This document shows positions 1 through 8,872 of a stretch of 64,000 nt of DNA, piece after piece (position 1 is the stretch's first letter; every line of letters begins with the position of its first letter). This DNA comes from Neobacillus sp. PS2-9 (lineage in GTDB: Bacteria > Bacillota > Bacilli > Bacillales > Cytobacillaceae). Location of the stretch: assembly GCF_030915525.1 (NCBI RefSeq), contig NZ_CP133269.1:769001-833000 (forward strand), in the 5' to 3' direction. Made by a program: the position numbers and the translations under genes. Under the pieces are notes generated by a model, which did not search any database, was not told where the DNA came from, and worked only from the letters and a program-made list of their open reading frames with translations.

Positions 1-88
1 TGCCAAATTTACATAAAGCTTTAACATAACCTAATTATAAAAGGAGAGGCGGTTCTCTTCCTTCGATTGGTCTAACAAAATAAGAGAA

Positions 89-112
89 GCATGTGACAAT
101 GTTGTCACATGC
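89..112 (-). terminator. Rho-independent terminator of the Bce-type kinase gene
   Basis: Two 11-bp complementary arms (GCATGTGACAA and its complement) separated by 2 bases; on the minus strand they are followed by a T-rich stretch. The stop codon of the kinase gene lies inside the hairpin. Confidence 0.7.
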
Positions 113-1103
113 CGATGATGTTGTTGAAGTCGTTTCTTTTGGGAAAACGTAAGGTAAAGGTTGACCCTTTTCCTAGTGTGGACTGAACCTCCATCGTTAT
201 CAGTAAGGGCTTGGATGCTTTTTTTGCGAGATAAAGTCCCATCCCTGTTGCTTTGTTGTCATGATGATTGATTGTAGAGGTAAATCCTTTTTCAAAAATG
301 CGCGGTAGATCTTTTGGAGCAATCCCGCGGCCAAAGTCCTGAATTTCAAGAATGGTCTGTCCAATTTTTTCGCAACTCGTGATGATAATATCTGAAGCCT
401 CGCTATATTTGACCGCATTGGTTAACAGCTGCCTTACGATAAAAGCAAGCCATTTGCTGTCACTCAAAACAGAAGGGACCTGTAAATCGACGTCAAAGCC
501 AATCCTTTTTTGCATACACCAGGATTGCAGTCCACGAATCTCTGTAAAAATAATCGATTTTAAGTCGGTCTGCTCGATATATAAATCGTTTTCCATAAAG
601 GGAATGCGTCTTTGGTGCAGCTGTTGGTCTAGAAGGTGATGAATTCGTAGCCACTCATAGGTTAATTTTGTTTTTAATGGTTCATCGTTCATGTGTTCAA
701 GCATTAAATGCATCGCTGTTAATGGAGTTTTCACTTCATGTATCCAGGCAAGGAGGTCATCCTTCTCCTCTTCTAACGTCATCTGGTTTTGCGAGGCTTC
801 CTGCTTTAACCGCTTGGTCTGGTTCGTCAGCGTTTCTTCGATCATTTTTTCAAAAGGGCTGTTAGCTGAAGTCAATAAATCTAAGTCATTCTCCCATTCC
901 TCCAGACCTTTGAAAAACTTCGTTTCTCTTTGGTAACGAAGGAACAAAAATAGGATAAAAATAATACTTGATAAAAACACCATATAGAGGATGGGTGTGA
1001 ACGGAATGGCAGAATCAATCGAGGCAACAAATAGGAAAAGCCCTTGGAATACAATAAAAAGGGCAATCCAGCTGCGCCGTTCTATTAAAAATGGCTTCAT
1101 CAT
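105..1103 (-). CDS. Intramembrane-sensing sensor histidine kinase (BceS-like)
   Basis: Membrane histidine kinase of 332 residues. Two membrane segments near residues 12-32 and 36-56 have almost no extracytoplasmic loop, which is the layout of BceS-type kinases. The phosphoacceptor is H122 in the context WIHEVKTPL. The ATP-binding domain shows an N box at N229, a DFGRG motif at 257-261 and GMGL at 287-290. The start overlaps the stop of the upstream response regulator by ATGA, so the two are translationally coupled. BceS kinases normally sense peptide antibiotics through a partner BceAB-type ABC transporter. No such transporter is inside the window, but the gene lies at the left edge and one could follow outside. 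The subfamily call rests on topology and the H-box context. Confidence 0.9.
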   Translation of the reverse strand: MMKPFLIERRSWIALFIVFQGLFLFVASIDSAIPFTPILYMVFLSSIIFILFLFLRYQRETKFFKGLEEWENDLDLLTSANSPFEKMIEETLTNQTKRLKQEASQNQMTLEEEKDDLLAWIHEVKTPLTAMHLMLEHMNDEPLKTKLTYEWLRIHHLLDQQLHQRRIPFMENDLYIEQTDLKSIIFTEIRGLQSWCMQKRIGFDVDLQVPSVLSDSKWLAFIVRQLLTNAVKYSEASDIIITSCEKIGQTILEIQDFGRGIAPKDLPRIFEKGFTSTINHHDNKATGMGLYLAKKASKPLLITMEVQSTLGKGSTFTLRFPKRNDFNNIIGM

Positions 1104-1792
1104 AAAAAGGCTGCCTCTTCAATCGCTTTGTATCCCTGGCCGACCTTTGTTTCAATATACTGACCGAGGCCAAGATCCTCTAGTTTTTTTCGCAAGCGAT
1201 TGACGTTAACGGTTAAGGTATTATCACTAACAAAGTGCTCATCATCCCATAGGCTTTTGATTAAATCTTCCCGGCTGACGATTTTATTTTTTTGCTCAAT
1301 GAGCAATTTTAAAATAAAAATTTCATTTTTTGTCAGTTCAACCGTACCCGTTTCATTACTGACCGTGTTGCGCGGATAATCGATGGTTGCCCCGCACCAG
1401 GTTTTGAGCTCAGTTTGGTCCGTATTGTAATTGTACACACGGCGAAGAATCGCTTGTATTTTGGCAATGAGCACCTCAAAATGGAACGGCTTTTGAATGA
1501 AATCATCTGCGCCAAGCTGCATTGACATCACCATATCGGTGGGATGGTCACGTGAGGATAGAAACAGAATCGGCACATTAGAATGGGCTCTAATCATTCG
1601 GCACCAATGAAACCCATCGAATTTAGGCAATTGGATATCAATTATGACTAAGTCCGGATGGTGCTCGGTAAATTCCTGGAGCACCTTGCTAAAGTCGGAA
1701 ATCCCGACTACGTCGTAGGACCAGCCGATTAACCGCTCCTTTATTTCTTGGAATAGCGTTGTATCATCTTCTATTAATAAGAGTTTAAACAT
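1100..1792 (-). CDS. OmpR/PhoB-family response regulator (BceR-like)
   Basis: Receiver domain with acidic pair ED near the N terminus, phosphorylatable aspartate in IDIQLPKFDG and a conserved lysine in QKPF, followed by a C-terminal winged helix (VSREDLIKSLWDD, then TLTVNVNRLRKKLEDLG). I chose the ATG at 1792 because GGTGAG lies five bases upstream; a TTG at 1804 would add four residues. It forms an operon with the kinase through a 4-base overlap. Cognate regulators of this type activate detoxification ABC transporter genes. The gap to the divergent MFS gene is about 135 bp and probably carries both promoters. Confidence 0.92.
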   Translation of the reverse strand: MFKLLLIEDDTTLFQEIKERLIGWSYDVVGISDFSKVLQEFTEHHPDLVIIDIQLPKFDGFHWCRMIRAHSNVPILFLSSRDHPTDMVMSMQLGADDFIQKPFHFEVLIAKIQAILRRVYNYNTDQTELKTWCGATIDYPRNTVSNETGTVELTKNEIFILKLLIEQKNKIVSREDLIKSLWDDEHFVSDNTLTVNVNRLRKKLEDLGLGQYIETKVGQGYKAIEEAAFL

Positions 1793-1928
1793 ATTACTCA
1801 CCAACTTTTTTCAAACATAGGTAAATTGTATAGCAAATTTTTCCTATATGCTAGAGGTTTCCGTTGGCCATCCATTTGGAAAAATTAGTGTATAATAGGT
1901 TGAATATCGCAAATGGGAGACGAGAATA

Positions 1929-3200
1929 TTGGAAAAACAGAATAGCAGGTATAGATGGGTGGTTTTTGCCACGGTGTTATTTGTGTACTTTATCATTGTG
2001 AGCCAACGAACTGCCCCAGGATTGATTTCCGACCAATTAATGAAGGATTTTAATCTGACCGCATCGACCATCGGATTATTAGCAAGTATTCAATTTTTTG
2101 CTTACACTGGTCTACAGATTCCAATTGGAATCCTGTCTGACCGTTTTGGACCTAACTTTTTTCTTGTTATTGGGGCTCTTCTGAATGGAATAGGTACGCT
2201 GATTTATAGCATGGCGCCGAATGAGTTTGTCCTTCTGTTTGCTCGCTTTTTAGCGGGGATTGGGGACGCGACCATATGGGTCAATTTGGTATTGATTTTG
2301 AGCCAGTGGTTTAAGGTAAATGAGTTTGTCAAGTTGCTCGGTTTTGCGGGAATGGCAGGGAGCTTTGGGTTCCTGCTAGCGACCGTGCCGTATTCGGCCT
2401 GGATTGCTGAAGCTGGCTGGCGAACCCCCTTTTTCACAACAGGTATTGTGTTATGTCTTGCCGGGATTCTTTTATATTATGTGTTGGAGAGAAAACCAAA
2501 GCAATTGTTCAAGAATGACCGTAAGTCTGCTGGAAAAGTAAAGAAGGAACGCGAAAAAACGCTCGTTTTGTTACGACGTATTTTTTCAGAACGGCAGGCA
2601 TGGGCCACTTTTCTCTGTCACTTTGGAGTGGTTGGTACGTATGTAGGTTTCATCGGCTCGTGGGCAGTGCCTTACGGGATGCATGTCTATGGAATGACGC
2701 GTTCTGGTGCCAGTCAGCTCATAATGATTGGGCTGTTTGGTGCTTTATTGGGTGCTCCGCTGACCAGCTGGATTTCAAGCCGCGTCGGATCGATCAAACG
2801 TCCATATATTTTGGTTCATTTGATTGTCCTGTTATGTTGGACTTCGTTTCTTGTGTTAGACGGGAAGCCAACCTACTCTATGCTCGTTTTGATCTTTTTT
2901 CTAATTGGCTATGGGAATGGAGCGAGTGCATTAACGTTTGCTGTCGTTCGAAAGTCGTTTGATATTAAGGTAGTCGGTGTGGTTTCTGGGGTAGCAAATA
3001 CCGGTGGTTTTCTAAGTGCCGTCCTGTTGCCGGGTATTTTTGGGAAGGTATTAGATCATTTCCATTCTTCGCCGCCTAATGTCGGCTATCATTACGGATT
3101 TATCATTCCGGTGATTTTTTCAGTCATTGGTTTGATTGGGGGAGTCATGATCAAGGAACAACGCCGTGAAGCGAAACAGCGTAGGGAAGCCGTGGTTTAA
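1929..3200 (+). CDS. Major facilitator superfamily transporter
   Basis: Membrane protein of 423 residues with about 12 hydrophobic segments. After the second segment it has the MFS loop motif GILSDRFGP, and a second copy of the pattern occurs after the central loop (SWISSRVGSIKRP). The central cytoplasmic loop is basic (residues around 190-215). Start is TTG at 1929 with GGGAGACG about ten bases upstream; a TATAAT-like -10 hexamer is at 1891-1896. The sequence resembles the nitrate/sugar-phosphate/ACS-like part of the superfamily, but I cannot assign a substrate. It diverges from the Bce-type regulator and is followed by its own terminator. Confidence 0.88.
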   Translation: MEKQNSRYRWVVFATVLFVYFIIVSQRTAPGLISDQLMKDFNLTASTIGLLASIQFFAYTGLQIPIGILSDRFGPNFFLVIGALLNGIGTLIYSMAPNEFVLLFARFLAGIGDATIWVNLVLILSQWFKVNEFVKLLGFAGMAGSFGFLLATVPYSAWIAEAGWRTPFFTTGIVLCLAGILLYYVLERKPKQLFKNDRKSAGKVKKEREKTLVLLRRIFSERQAWATFLCHFGVVGTYVGFIGSWAVPYGMHVYGMTRSGASQLIMIGLFGALLGAPLTSWISSRVGSIKRPYILVHLIVLLCWTSFLVLDGKPTYSMLVLIFFLIGYGNGASALTFAVVRKSFDIKVVGVVSGVANTGGFLSAVLLPGIFGKVLDHFHSSPPNVGYHYGFIIPVIFSVIGLIGGVMIKEQRREAKQRREAVV

Positions 3201-3220
3201 GGCACGGAGCGGAATTCGAA

Positions 3221-3258
3221 GCAGTGTGATTCTCATTAGGAATTACACTGCTTTTTTG
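3221..3258 (+). terminator. Terminator after the MFS gene
   Basis: Arms GCAGTGTGATT and AATTACACTGC (one G-T pair) with a 9-base loop, followed by seven T. Confidence 0.85.
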
Positions 3259-3308
3259 GTATTCAAATAAAAAAATAGGAGAATATAGAAAGAAGTTAGG
3301 GGATTTCA

Positions 3309-3515
3309 AGCCAGGCTCTAGATCTACTTTTTCAGAAAGAGGAAGCAAAAAGTAGAAGTAGCCAGGCTCTAGATCTACTTTTTCAGAAAGAGGAAGCAAA
3401 AAGTAGAAGTAGCTAGGCTCTAGATCTACTTTTCTCAGGAAGAAGATTCAAAAAGTAGAAGTAGCCAGGCTCTACAGCTACTTTTCAAAGAAAAAAACAG
3501 CTAAAAGTTTAAGTA
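3309..3515. repeat. Array A: about four 51-bp tandem palindromic units
   Basis: The units begin near 3311, 3362, 3413 and 3464, exactly 51 bp apart. The first two are almost identical; the last two diverge. Each junction carries arms AAAAAGTAGA and TCTACTTTTT that can pair. The array lies between two convergent genes (MFS and the 38-residue ORF). An open frame on the minus strand through it only reflects the repeat. Confidence 0.9.
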
Positions 3516-3551
3516 TCTAGTTGTATACGTACATAGGTAAACATAAAAGAG

Positions 3552-3578
3552 GCCGGATCCCAAATACATGGGTCCGGC
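3552..3578 (-). terminator. Terminator of the 38-residue gene
   Basis: On the minus strand GCCGGACCC pairs with the GGGATCCGGC side and is followed by CTCTTTTATG. It lies 18 bases past the stop codon at 3596. Confidence 0.75.
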
Positions 3579-3595
3579 ATCATCTTTATTAAGGT

Positions 3596-3712
3596 TTAAT
3601 TATAGAAAAAACCAATGACTATTTTTATCCATCCGAGAAAAGCAATCCACAGTGGGACACTTAAAGTTGTCCCCCACATTAACCCCACGAAAAAATTCCC
3701 CTTTTCTTCCAT
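3596..3712 (-). CDS. Small single-pass membrane protein (38 aa), unknown function
   Basis: ATG at 3712 preceded by AGGTAGGAG at good spacing; 38 codons to TAA at 3596 and then a terminator, so the transcription unit looks complete. The peptide starts MEEKGNFFVG, has one hydrophobic segment over most of residues 7-36 with two internal lysine or glycine breaks, and ends FFYN. I recognise no family. It resembles the many short membrane peptides of Bacillaceae that are usually left unannotated. Support comes from the ribosome binding site, the terminator and the amphipathic composition, not from homology. Confidence 0.6.
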   Translation of the reverse strand: MEEKGNFFVGLMWGTTLSVPLWIAFLGWIKIVIGFFYN

Positions 3713-4116
3713 GAAATCCACTCCTACCTGAAAGTTGATAGTGCCATCATTGCTTTCATCAGTATGGTCATAATGTTGGGTTTTTAACTATTCAGATCTG
3801 GTTTTACTGTAGGACTAGCCAACATAGCTCTATTATGTAAATCATCGTTAATGGATATATACCCTTTTAACATATCAAATAAACTCTAAAAGATAATGAA
3901 AATGATGCAAGCCAAAAAAAAAGTTTTCGACATAAGTCCAATCCCAATATTAGTCTCTAGCTATTAAAAAATCCCAAAATTAGGGGCAATTTGATTCATG
4001 CACCTTTAGGTGAAAAGAAGGGTTTCTTGCGTAAAGTGACGAAAACGGTCAAAAACTTTTTTATAACCTCGAATGTTGTCCATGAAGGTTACGATTTTTG
4101 AAAAGGAGGTGAAATC
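3713..4116. other. Gene-free gap upstream of a secreted-protein gene
   Basis: AT-rich, with no convincing ORF on either strand. It must hold the promoters for the 38-residue gene (leftward) and the secreted protein (rightward). A partial inverted pair AACCT/AGGTT sits just before the latter's ribosome binding site. I see no confident -35/-10 pair. Confidence 0.4.
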
Positions 4117-5019
4117 TTGCACTTCCGACATTTTCTTATCACGGGATTAATGGTCGGAGCAGCTATGTTTTTACCAAATCAAGCTTTTGCAGAAAAAAAT
4201 GACTCTAGTGGACTTCAAACGACTCCGAAAGAGTTTGTCCATGGACAAAGTTCTGCAAAATCTGATCAAGCTTCAGAAAAAAAAATTCCGGTAAAAGCAA
4301 ATAGCACAAAATCCCAGGGAAAATCTATAGCTCCAAACAGTGCTCAATCGAATCAGGGCGGGGCTAAACAGCAGAACTCCAACAGTACGCCTCAACAAAC
4401 TGTAGCTCACAAACCAACCGCATTGCCGATACAGGCAAAAGTGAACACGAATCATCCGACAAAAAAGGCGGAGATAAGCGTTAATTCTCGCGGTAATGGA
4501 AAGGGTGCAGCTATACAGGAAGCTAAACGTGAGGTAGTACAGGAAACGAAGGCTTCCGTAAAAGGCACCGTCAATTCTGACAAACCTTCCTTGCATAATG
4601 ATACCGTGGCTATAAATAAAACCCGAATCACGAGAGACGACAATTGGTTGCCATCTCAACAAAAGGGTTCGTATGTACCACTATCTAAAAAGGAAAGTAG
4701 TTTTGACCCCCCTGTAAAGGAACCGCTAAAACAGGGACCAATCCCAGAAAGTAAGGAAGAAATTCCAAAGGTTAACCAGATGTGGAATTCTAACCAACGG
4801 ACGAATAGTTCCGGAGGGCAGTCCAATGATCGAGGAAACCAGGGATTAAGTACGTTGAGTATGATGGATAAATGGTTTGAATGGAATAAACTTCATGACA
4901 TCACGCTTATCCAGCCATACCACTCAAGGATTACATGGATGATTCATCAATGGGAAAATGCTCCACCTTCACCACCACCGCAGACAGCTCCTTTATTAGA
5001 AACGGTTACCCGCAGCTAA
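4117..5019 (+). CDS. Secreted low-complexity protein, unknown function
   Basis: 300 residues from a TTG start with a near-perfect AAAGGAGGTG site. The N terminus is a signal peptide (basic MHFRH, hydrophobic core, cleavage expected after NQAFA near residue 25). The mature part is rich in Ser, Asn, Gln, Lys and Pro, with no predicted globular domain until a tryptophan- and proline-containing C terminus (MDKWFEWNKLHDITL, then a proline run in PPSPPP). There is no membrane anchor or LPXTG motif. It lies 41 bp upstream of another secreted acidic protein gene and is probably co-transcribed with it. Function unknown. Confidence 0.75.
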   Translation: MHFRHFLITGLMVGAAMFLPNQAFAEKNDSSGLQTTPKEFVHGQSSAKSDQASEKKIPVKANSTKSQGKSIAPNSAQSNQGGAKQQNSNSTPQQTVAHKPTALPIQAKVNTNHPTKKAEISVNSRGNGKGAAIQEAKREVVQETKASVKGTVNSDKPSLHNDTVAINKTRITRDDNWLPSQQKGSYVPLSKKESSFDPPVKEPLKQGPIPESKEEIPKVNQMWNSNQRTNSSGGQSNDRGNQGLSTLSMMDKWFEWNKLHDITLIQPYHSRITWMIHQWENAPPSPPPQTAPLLETVTRS

Positions 5020-5060
5020 AAGCCACGGAACAAAACATAATAAAAGGAGCTAATAATAAA

Positions 5061-5903
5061 ATGAAACATTATCTAAATTACAATAAAGTATTTAAATCTC
5101 TTGTATTGGCTGGAGCAGTATCTTTTGGAGTATTTGCAGGAGGCCATTTCACTGAAGCGGCAGGACACGGAAATGCGAAGGCTGAGCACAGTGTTCATGT
5201 AAACAATGTAAATAGCACAAAAGCTATCGGAAAAGTTAAGGTACAGCCGAAAGTTCAAGTTAAAGTTAAAGCTACTGTGAAGCCTGTGACAGGCAATGCT
5301 AGCAAATCACAAGCGAGTGTACATGCAAGTGAGACTGCGAAAATGCATGCGGCCCCTAATTCAGCGGTTCATGGTAAGGTAGAACAGCCAAAAGCTGAAG
5401 AAACTAAAGTGACAGAAGAGTCTGAAGTAACAGAAGAGATTCCCGTTCAAGAGCCTGTTACACCAGAAGTTACTGAAAATCAAACAGAGGTAACATCTGA
5501 ACCTGTTGTAACTACTGATTCTGAAATCACTGAAACTGCAGATGTTGAAAAGGAAGACACTGCTGTTAAGGATGAAGAAAAAGAAGTAACAGTTAAAGAG
5601 GATGAAAAAGACGCCGATCTTGATGCAGATACAGCAGTAAAGACGGAAGAAAAAGAAGATGAAGATGAGCAGTCTAAGTCTGAGAAAATGTTAAAAGATA
5701 TTCATGTCATTGTTAAGTCAAATGACGAAGACGAAGCAGCTGCTGTTTTAGAAGATGAAGAAGGTGCTGAGAAAGTAAATCCTTCTGCAGCTAACAAAGC
5801 AAAGTCTCAAGCAAGTGCTCATGCAAGTGAAACAGCAAAATTACATGCTGCACCAAACTCAGCAGTATTAGCTGGTGAAAAGAAGAAGCAACTGAAGTTG
5901 TAA
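5061..5903 (+). CDS. Secreted acidic repeat protein, first open segment (280 aa)
   Basis: ATG at 5061 with AAAGGAG eight to ten bases upstream; a longer in-frame ATG at 4935 lies inside the preceding gene and has no ribosome binding site. The signal peptide is followed by an ETEAA-like cleavage region near residue 32, a Lys/Val-rich stretch, a 30-residue motif with the core ASETAK-HAAPNSAV (around residues 80-100) and a long Glu/Asp/Thr-rich acidic region. A second copy of the motif then ends in the tail KKKQLKL and stop. One base slip backwards just before this tail would continue into 12-residue VTEQPAEES-type repeats. This is therefore probably a 5' fragment of a longer protein, or its short form. 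Confidence 0.7.
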   Translation: MKHYLNYNKVFKSLVLAGAVSFGVFAGGHFTEAAGHGNAKAEHSVHVNNVNSTKAIGKVKVQPKVQVKVKATVKPVTGNASKSQASVHASETAKMHAAPNSAVHGKVEQPKAEETKVTEESEVTEEIPVQEPVTPEVTENQTEVTSEPVVTTDSEITETADVEKEDTAVKDEEKEVTVKEDEKDADLDADTAVKTEEKEDEDEQSKSEKMLKDIHVIVKSNDEDEAAAVLEDEEGAEKVNPSAANKAKSQASAHASETAKLHAAPNSAVLAGEKKKQLKL

Positions 5904-6340
5904 CTGAGCAACCAGCAGAAGAAGCAACTGAAGTTGTAACTGAGCAACCAGCAGAAGAGTCAACTGAAGTTGTAACTGAACAACCAGCAGAAGAGTCAAC
6001 TGAAGTTGTAACTGAGCAACCAGCAGAAGAGTCAACTGAAGTTGTAACTGAACAACCAACTGAAGAAGCAACAGCTGTGGAAACAGAAGGTTCTACTGAA
6101 GAAGAAGCAACTGTAGAAGCAGATGATGCAACAGAAGAAACAGCGGTGGTTGAAGCTGATGATGCTACTGAAGAAGCAACAGATGTTGTAACAGATGAAA
6201 CTACTGAAAAAGTAAATCCATCTGCAGCTAACAAAGCAAAGTCTCGAGCAAGTGCACATGCAAGCGAAACAGCAAAATTACATGCTGCACCAAACTCTGC
6301 GGTATTAGCTGGTGCGAAGAAGAAGCAACTGAAGTTGTAA
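5879..6340 (+). pseudogene. Second segment of the acidic repeat protein (shifted frame)
   Basis: Open in the -1 frame relative to the first segment, with no start codon or ribosome binding site of its own at the junction. It encodes five 12-residue repeats (TEVVTEQPAEES type), acidic TEEA repeats and a third copy of the ASETAKLHAAPNSAV motif. It then ends with the same KKKQLKL-stop tail as segment one. The composition continues the upstream protein without a break, so I read it as part of the same ancestral gene. Confidence 0.65.
5882..6061. repeat. Five tandem 36-bp coding repeats
   Basis: Units start at 5882, 5918, 5954, 5990 and 6026 and encode EEATEVVTEQPA / EESTEVVTEQPA. They differ at only a few positions, which suggests recent expansion or slippage. 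Confidence 0.9.
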
Positions 6341-6654
6341 CAGACCAACCAGCAGAAGAGTCAACAGAAGTGGTAACTGAACAACCTGCTGAAGAAACAA
6401 CTGCAGTGGAAACAGAAGGTACAACAGAAGAAACAACAGCAGTAGAAGCTGAAGGTACAACAGAAGAAACAACAGCAGTAGAAGCAGAAGGTACAACAGA
6501 AGCAGCAACAGTTAAAGCAGACGATACTACTGAAGAAGCAACAAAAGTAGTTAGCCCATCTGAAACAATTAAAGATGCAGAACTAGACTCTGCAGTAAAT
6601 TCTTTAATATTATTTGTGAAAAAATTAATGCAGATTTTATCTTTGAAGTGGTAA
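6316..6654 (+). pseudogene. Third segment of the acidic repeat protein (shifted frame)
   Basis: Again in the -1 frame relative to the segment before it. It encodes acidic Thr/Glu repeats (AEGTTEETTAVE), then KVVSPSETIKDAELDSAV and a hydrophobic end before TAA at 6652-6654. Downstream of about 6603 another -1 frame reads well (INADF, VVIDSIIVEVLADNEATEG), so the true C terminus may also be displaced. A terminator follows at 6695. Confidence 0.6.
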
Positions 6655-6694
6655 TAGATTCAATCATTGTAGAAGTTTTAGCTGACAACGAAGC

Positions 6695-6723
6695 AACCGA
6701 GGGAAATTTTCCTCGGTTTTTTT
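6695..6723 (+). terminator. Terminator of the secreted acidic protein unit
   Basis: Arms AACCGAGG and CCTCGGTT, 8-base loop, followed by seven T. Confidence 0.85.
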
Positions 6724-6820
6724 GTATTTTCCATACATAATACCCTTTCATACCAGAAGGGAAACATATTTCTATTGTCGAAATAAAAGAAGGTGAAGAT
6801 TATTTTAATTGGGGGCAGCG

Positions 6821-8809
6821 ATGATGGTAGGTAGAGGAGTCGAATCTAAGAATTTATATGAATTGAAATCTGTGGTGAATCCACAATTTTCTCCGGATGG
6901 TCAATCGTTCGTTTATGTGCAAACAACCATTGATGGAGAAACGGATGAATATCAGTCTCATATTATTTACCAAACAACTGAAAATGATAAACAGCCAGTT
7001 CAGTGGACGTTTGGAAAAGGGAAAAACCATTCACCTCGTTGGTCCCCAGATGGAAGGGAGCTTGCGTTTGTCTCCAACCGAAGCGGAAAAAACCAGATTC
7101 ATATTCTAAGTTCCAGTGGTGGAGAAGCAAGGCAGCTAACGTTTCTCCCGAGTGGGGCGAGCAACCCCGTATGGTCGCCTGATAGAAACAAGATTGCTTT
7201 TACTACATCCGTCAAACCAGAACAAAGCATTTTTGAAAAAAAAGAAGAGAATAAGCAAGAAAAGCTAATACCGCTTGAAGTGACGAACATGCGTTATAAA
7301 TCAGATGCTAGCGGTTTTTGGCAGGGGGACTTCAAGCAGGTGGTGATGGTTGATGTAAAAAACGGAGAATTAACGCAGCTTACTGAAGGCCACCGCGATG
7401 TTTCACTCTATGCCTGGTCACCAGATGGGAAGTATCTCGCGGTTGGTGCAGATTTAGCAGAGGATGCGGATGCCTCATATATCTTTGATGTTTTTTTATT
7501 AGACATTTCCAAAAAAGAATTCATCTCTGTGACAGATTCTACTGGCTTCTTTGGCAGTGCCACTTTTTCACCGGATGGAAATTATCTTGGAATGCTTGGG
7601 CATAAGCGGGAATTTGAGAATGCCACGCATACAAAAATCTGGGTTTATTCCTTCCAAACGAAGGAAATGAAGTGCCTAACAGCCGATAGGAATCTGCTAG
7701 TGGGCGATTATATGACGGGAGACTTCCACCAGGGCGCGAGTTCCCCGGGATTGTTGTGGAACAGTAATAGTAGTGGATTCTATTTTGTAGCATCGGAAAA
7801 AGGAAATACCAACCTCTACTATAGCGATTTACATGGCGGGATCGATCCTGTGCTAGTGGGTGAGCACCATGTATACGGCTATTCCATTCATTCTGAATCG
7901 AAAAATGCTCTAGCTGCAATTAGCAGTCCGACTGAAATTGGCGATTTGTACTTGTTCAGTCTTACAGGAAAAGAAGGCACATTAGAAAAGCGAACGAATG
8001 TAAACGAGGCATTCTTATCCGAAACGACCCTGTCGCAACCTGTATCCATTGAGTTTGAAGGGGCGGACCGCTGGAAGGTGCATGGCTGGTTGATTAAGCC
8101 GGTTGGCTTTGAAAAAGGGAAGAAATATCCGTTATTACTAGAAATTCATGGTGGTCCACATATGATGTACGGAAATACATATATGAATGAGTTTCAAATT
8201 TTAGCGGCAAAAGGCTATGCAGTCTTATACGTGAATCCAAGAGGCAGCCATGGATATAGCCAAGAATTCGTTGATGCCGTTCGGGGAGATTATGGCGGTA
8301 GCGATTATCAGGATCTCATGCTTGCTGTAGATCATGTATTGGAAACGTATGATTTTATTGATGCATCTCGACTTGGTGTGACAGGCGGAAGCTACGGCGG
8401 CTTTATGACAAACTGGATTGTTGGCCATACCAATCGATTTAAAGCGGCGGTGACACAGCGGTCGATCTCGAATTGGATTAGTTTTTATGGGGTTAGCGAT
8501 ATCGGCTATTATTTCACGGAGTGGCAAATCGATGCTGATTTCCGCGATATTCAAAAGCTGTGGAAGCATTCTCCGCTTGCCTATGTGGAAAAGGTAGAAA
8601 CACCTTTATTAATTTTGCATAGTGAGAAGGATTTCCGCTGCCCGGTTGAGCAGGCTGAACAGCTATTTATCGCCTTAAAACGATTAGGCAAGAAAACGAA
8701 ATTCGTTCGTTTTCCAGAAGAAAACCACGAGCTTTCAAGAAGCGGTAAGCCAAGCCTCCGAAAAAGCCGGTTGGATTATATCGTGGTCTGGTTTGAGGAA
8801 AATCTCTAA
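6821..8809 (+). CDS. yuxL: S9-family prolyl oligopeptidase-like serine peptidase (YuxL-like)
   Basis: Cytosolic peptidase of about 662 residues. The N-terminal two thirds form a TolB-like beta-propeller with repeated WSPDG/FSPDG motifs. The C-terminal alpha/beta hydrolase domain has the nucleophile in GGSYGG (S524), an aspartate in HSEKDFRCP and a histidine in ENHELSRSG. The oxyanion region is LEIHGGPH. The stretch from HGGPHMMYG to QRSISNWISF is very close to B. subtilis YuxL as I remember it. I start at ATG 6821 behind GGGGG; ATG 6824 and TTG 6809 are alternatives. The gene stands alone between two terminators. The physiological substrate is unknown; the family cleaves short peptides or acylated peptides. 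Confidence 0.9.
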   Translation: MMVGRGVESKNLYELKSVVNPQFSPDGQSFVYVQTTIDGETDEYQSHIIYQTTENDKQPVQWTFGKGKNHSPRWSPDGRELAFVSNRSGKNQIHILSSSGGEARQLTFLPSGASNPVWSPDRNKIAFTTSVKPEQSIFEKKEENKQEKLIPLEVTNMRYKSDASGFWQGDFKQVVMVDVKNGELTQLTEGHRDVSLYAWSPDGKYLAVGADLAEDADASYIFDVFLLDISKKEFISVTDSTGFFGSATFSPDGNYLGMLGHKREFENATHTKIWVYSFQTKEMKCLTADRNLLVGDYMTGDFHQGASSPGLLWNSNSSGFYFVASEKGNTNLYYSDLHGGIDPVLVGEHHVYGYSIHSESKNALAAISSPTEIGDLYLFSLTGKEGTLEKRTNVNEAFLSETTLSQPVSIEFEGADRWKVHGWLIKPVGFEKGKKYPLLLEIHGGPHMMYGNTYMNEFQILAAKGYAVLYVNPRGSHGYSQEFVDAVRGDYGGSDYQDLMLAVDHVLETYDFIDASRLGVTGGSYGGFMTNWIVGHTNRFKAAVTQRSISNWISFYGVSDIGYYFTEWQIDADFRDIQKLWKHSPLAYVEKVETPLLILHSEKDFRCPVEQAEQLFIALKRLGKKTKFVRFPEENHELSRSGKPSLRKSRLDYIVVWFEENL

Positions 8810-8823
8810 TAATGAGATCACAA

Positions 8824-8854
8824 AAGAGCCGTAATCTTTGAGATTACGGCTCTT
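8824..8854. terminator. Bidirectional terminator after the peptidase gene
   Basis: A perfect 14-bp stem (AAGAGCCGTAATCT and complement) with a 3-base loop. Poly-T-like tracts on the plus side and TTTTGTG on the minus side allow use by both the peptidase gene and the small minus-strand ORF. Confidence 0.9.
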
Positions 8855-8872
8855 ATTTTTATAAATAAAGAT

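Noticed and set aside
3151..3399. 82-residue minus-strand frame with duplicated LPLSEKVDLEPG
   Set aside because: It is translated from array A repeats; no ribosome binding site.
5880..6320. Programmed -1 frameshift sites in the acidic repeat gene
   Set aside because: There is no common X-XXY-YYZ heptamer and no obvious downstream stimulatory structure; kept only as one of several explanations.
5791..6348. 185-residue minus-strand frame rich in Ser/Thr/Val opposite the acidic surface protein
   Set aside because: It is the antisense shadow of Glu/Thr codon repeats; no start signal, and the plus-strand frames read as real protein.
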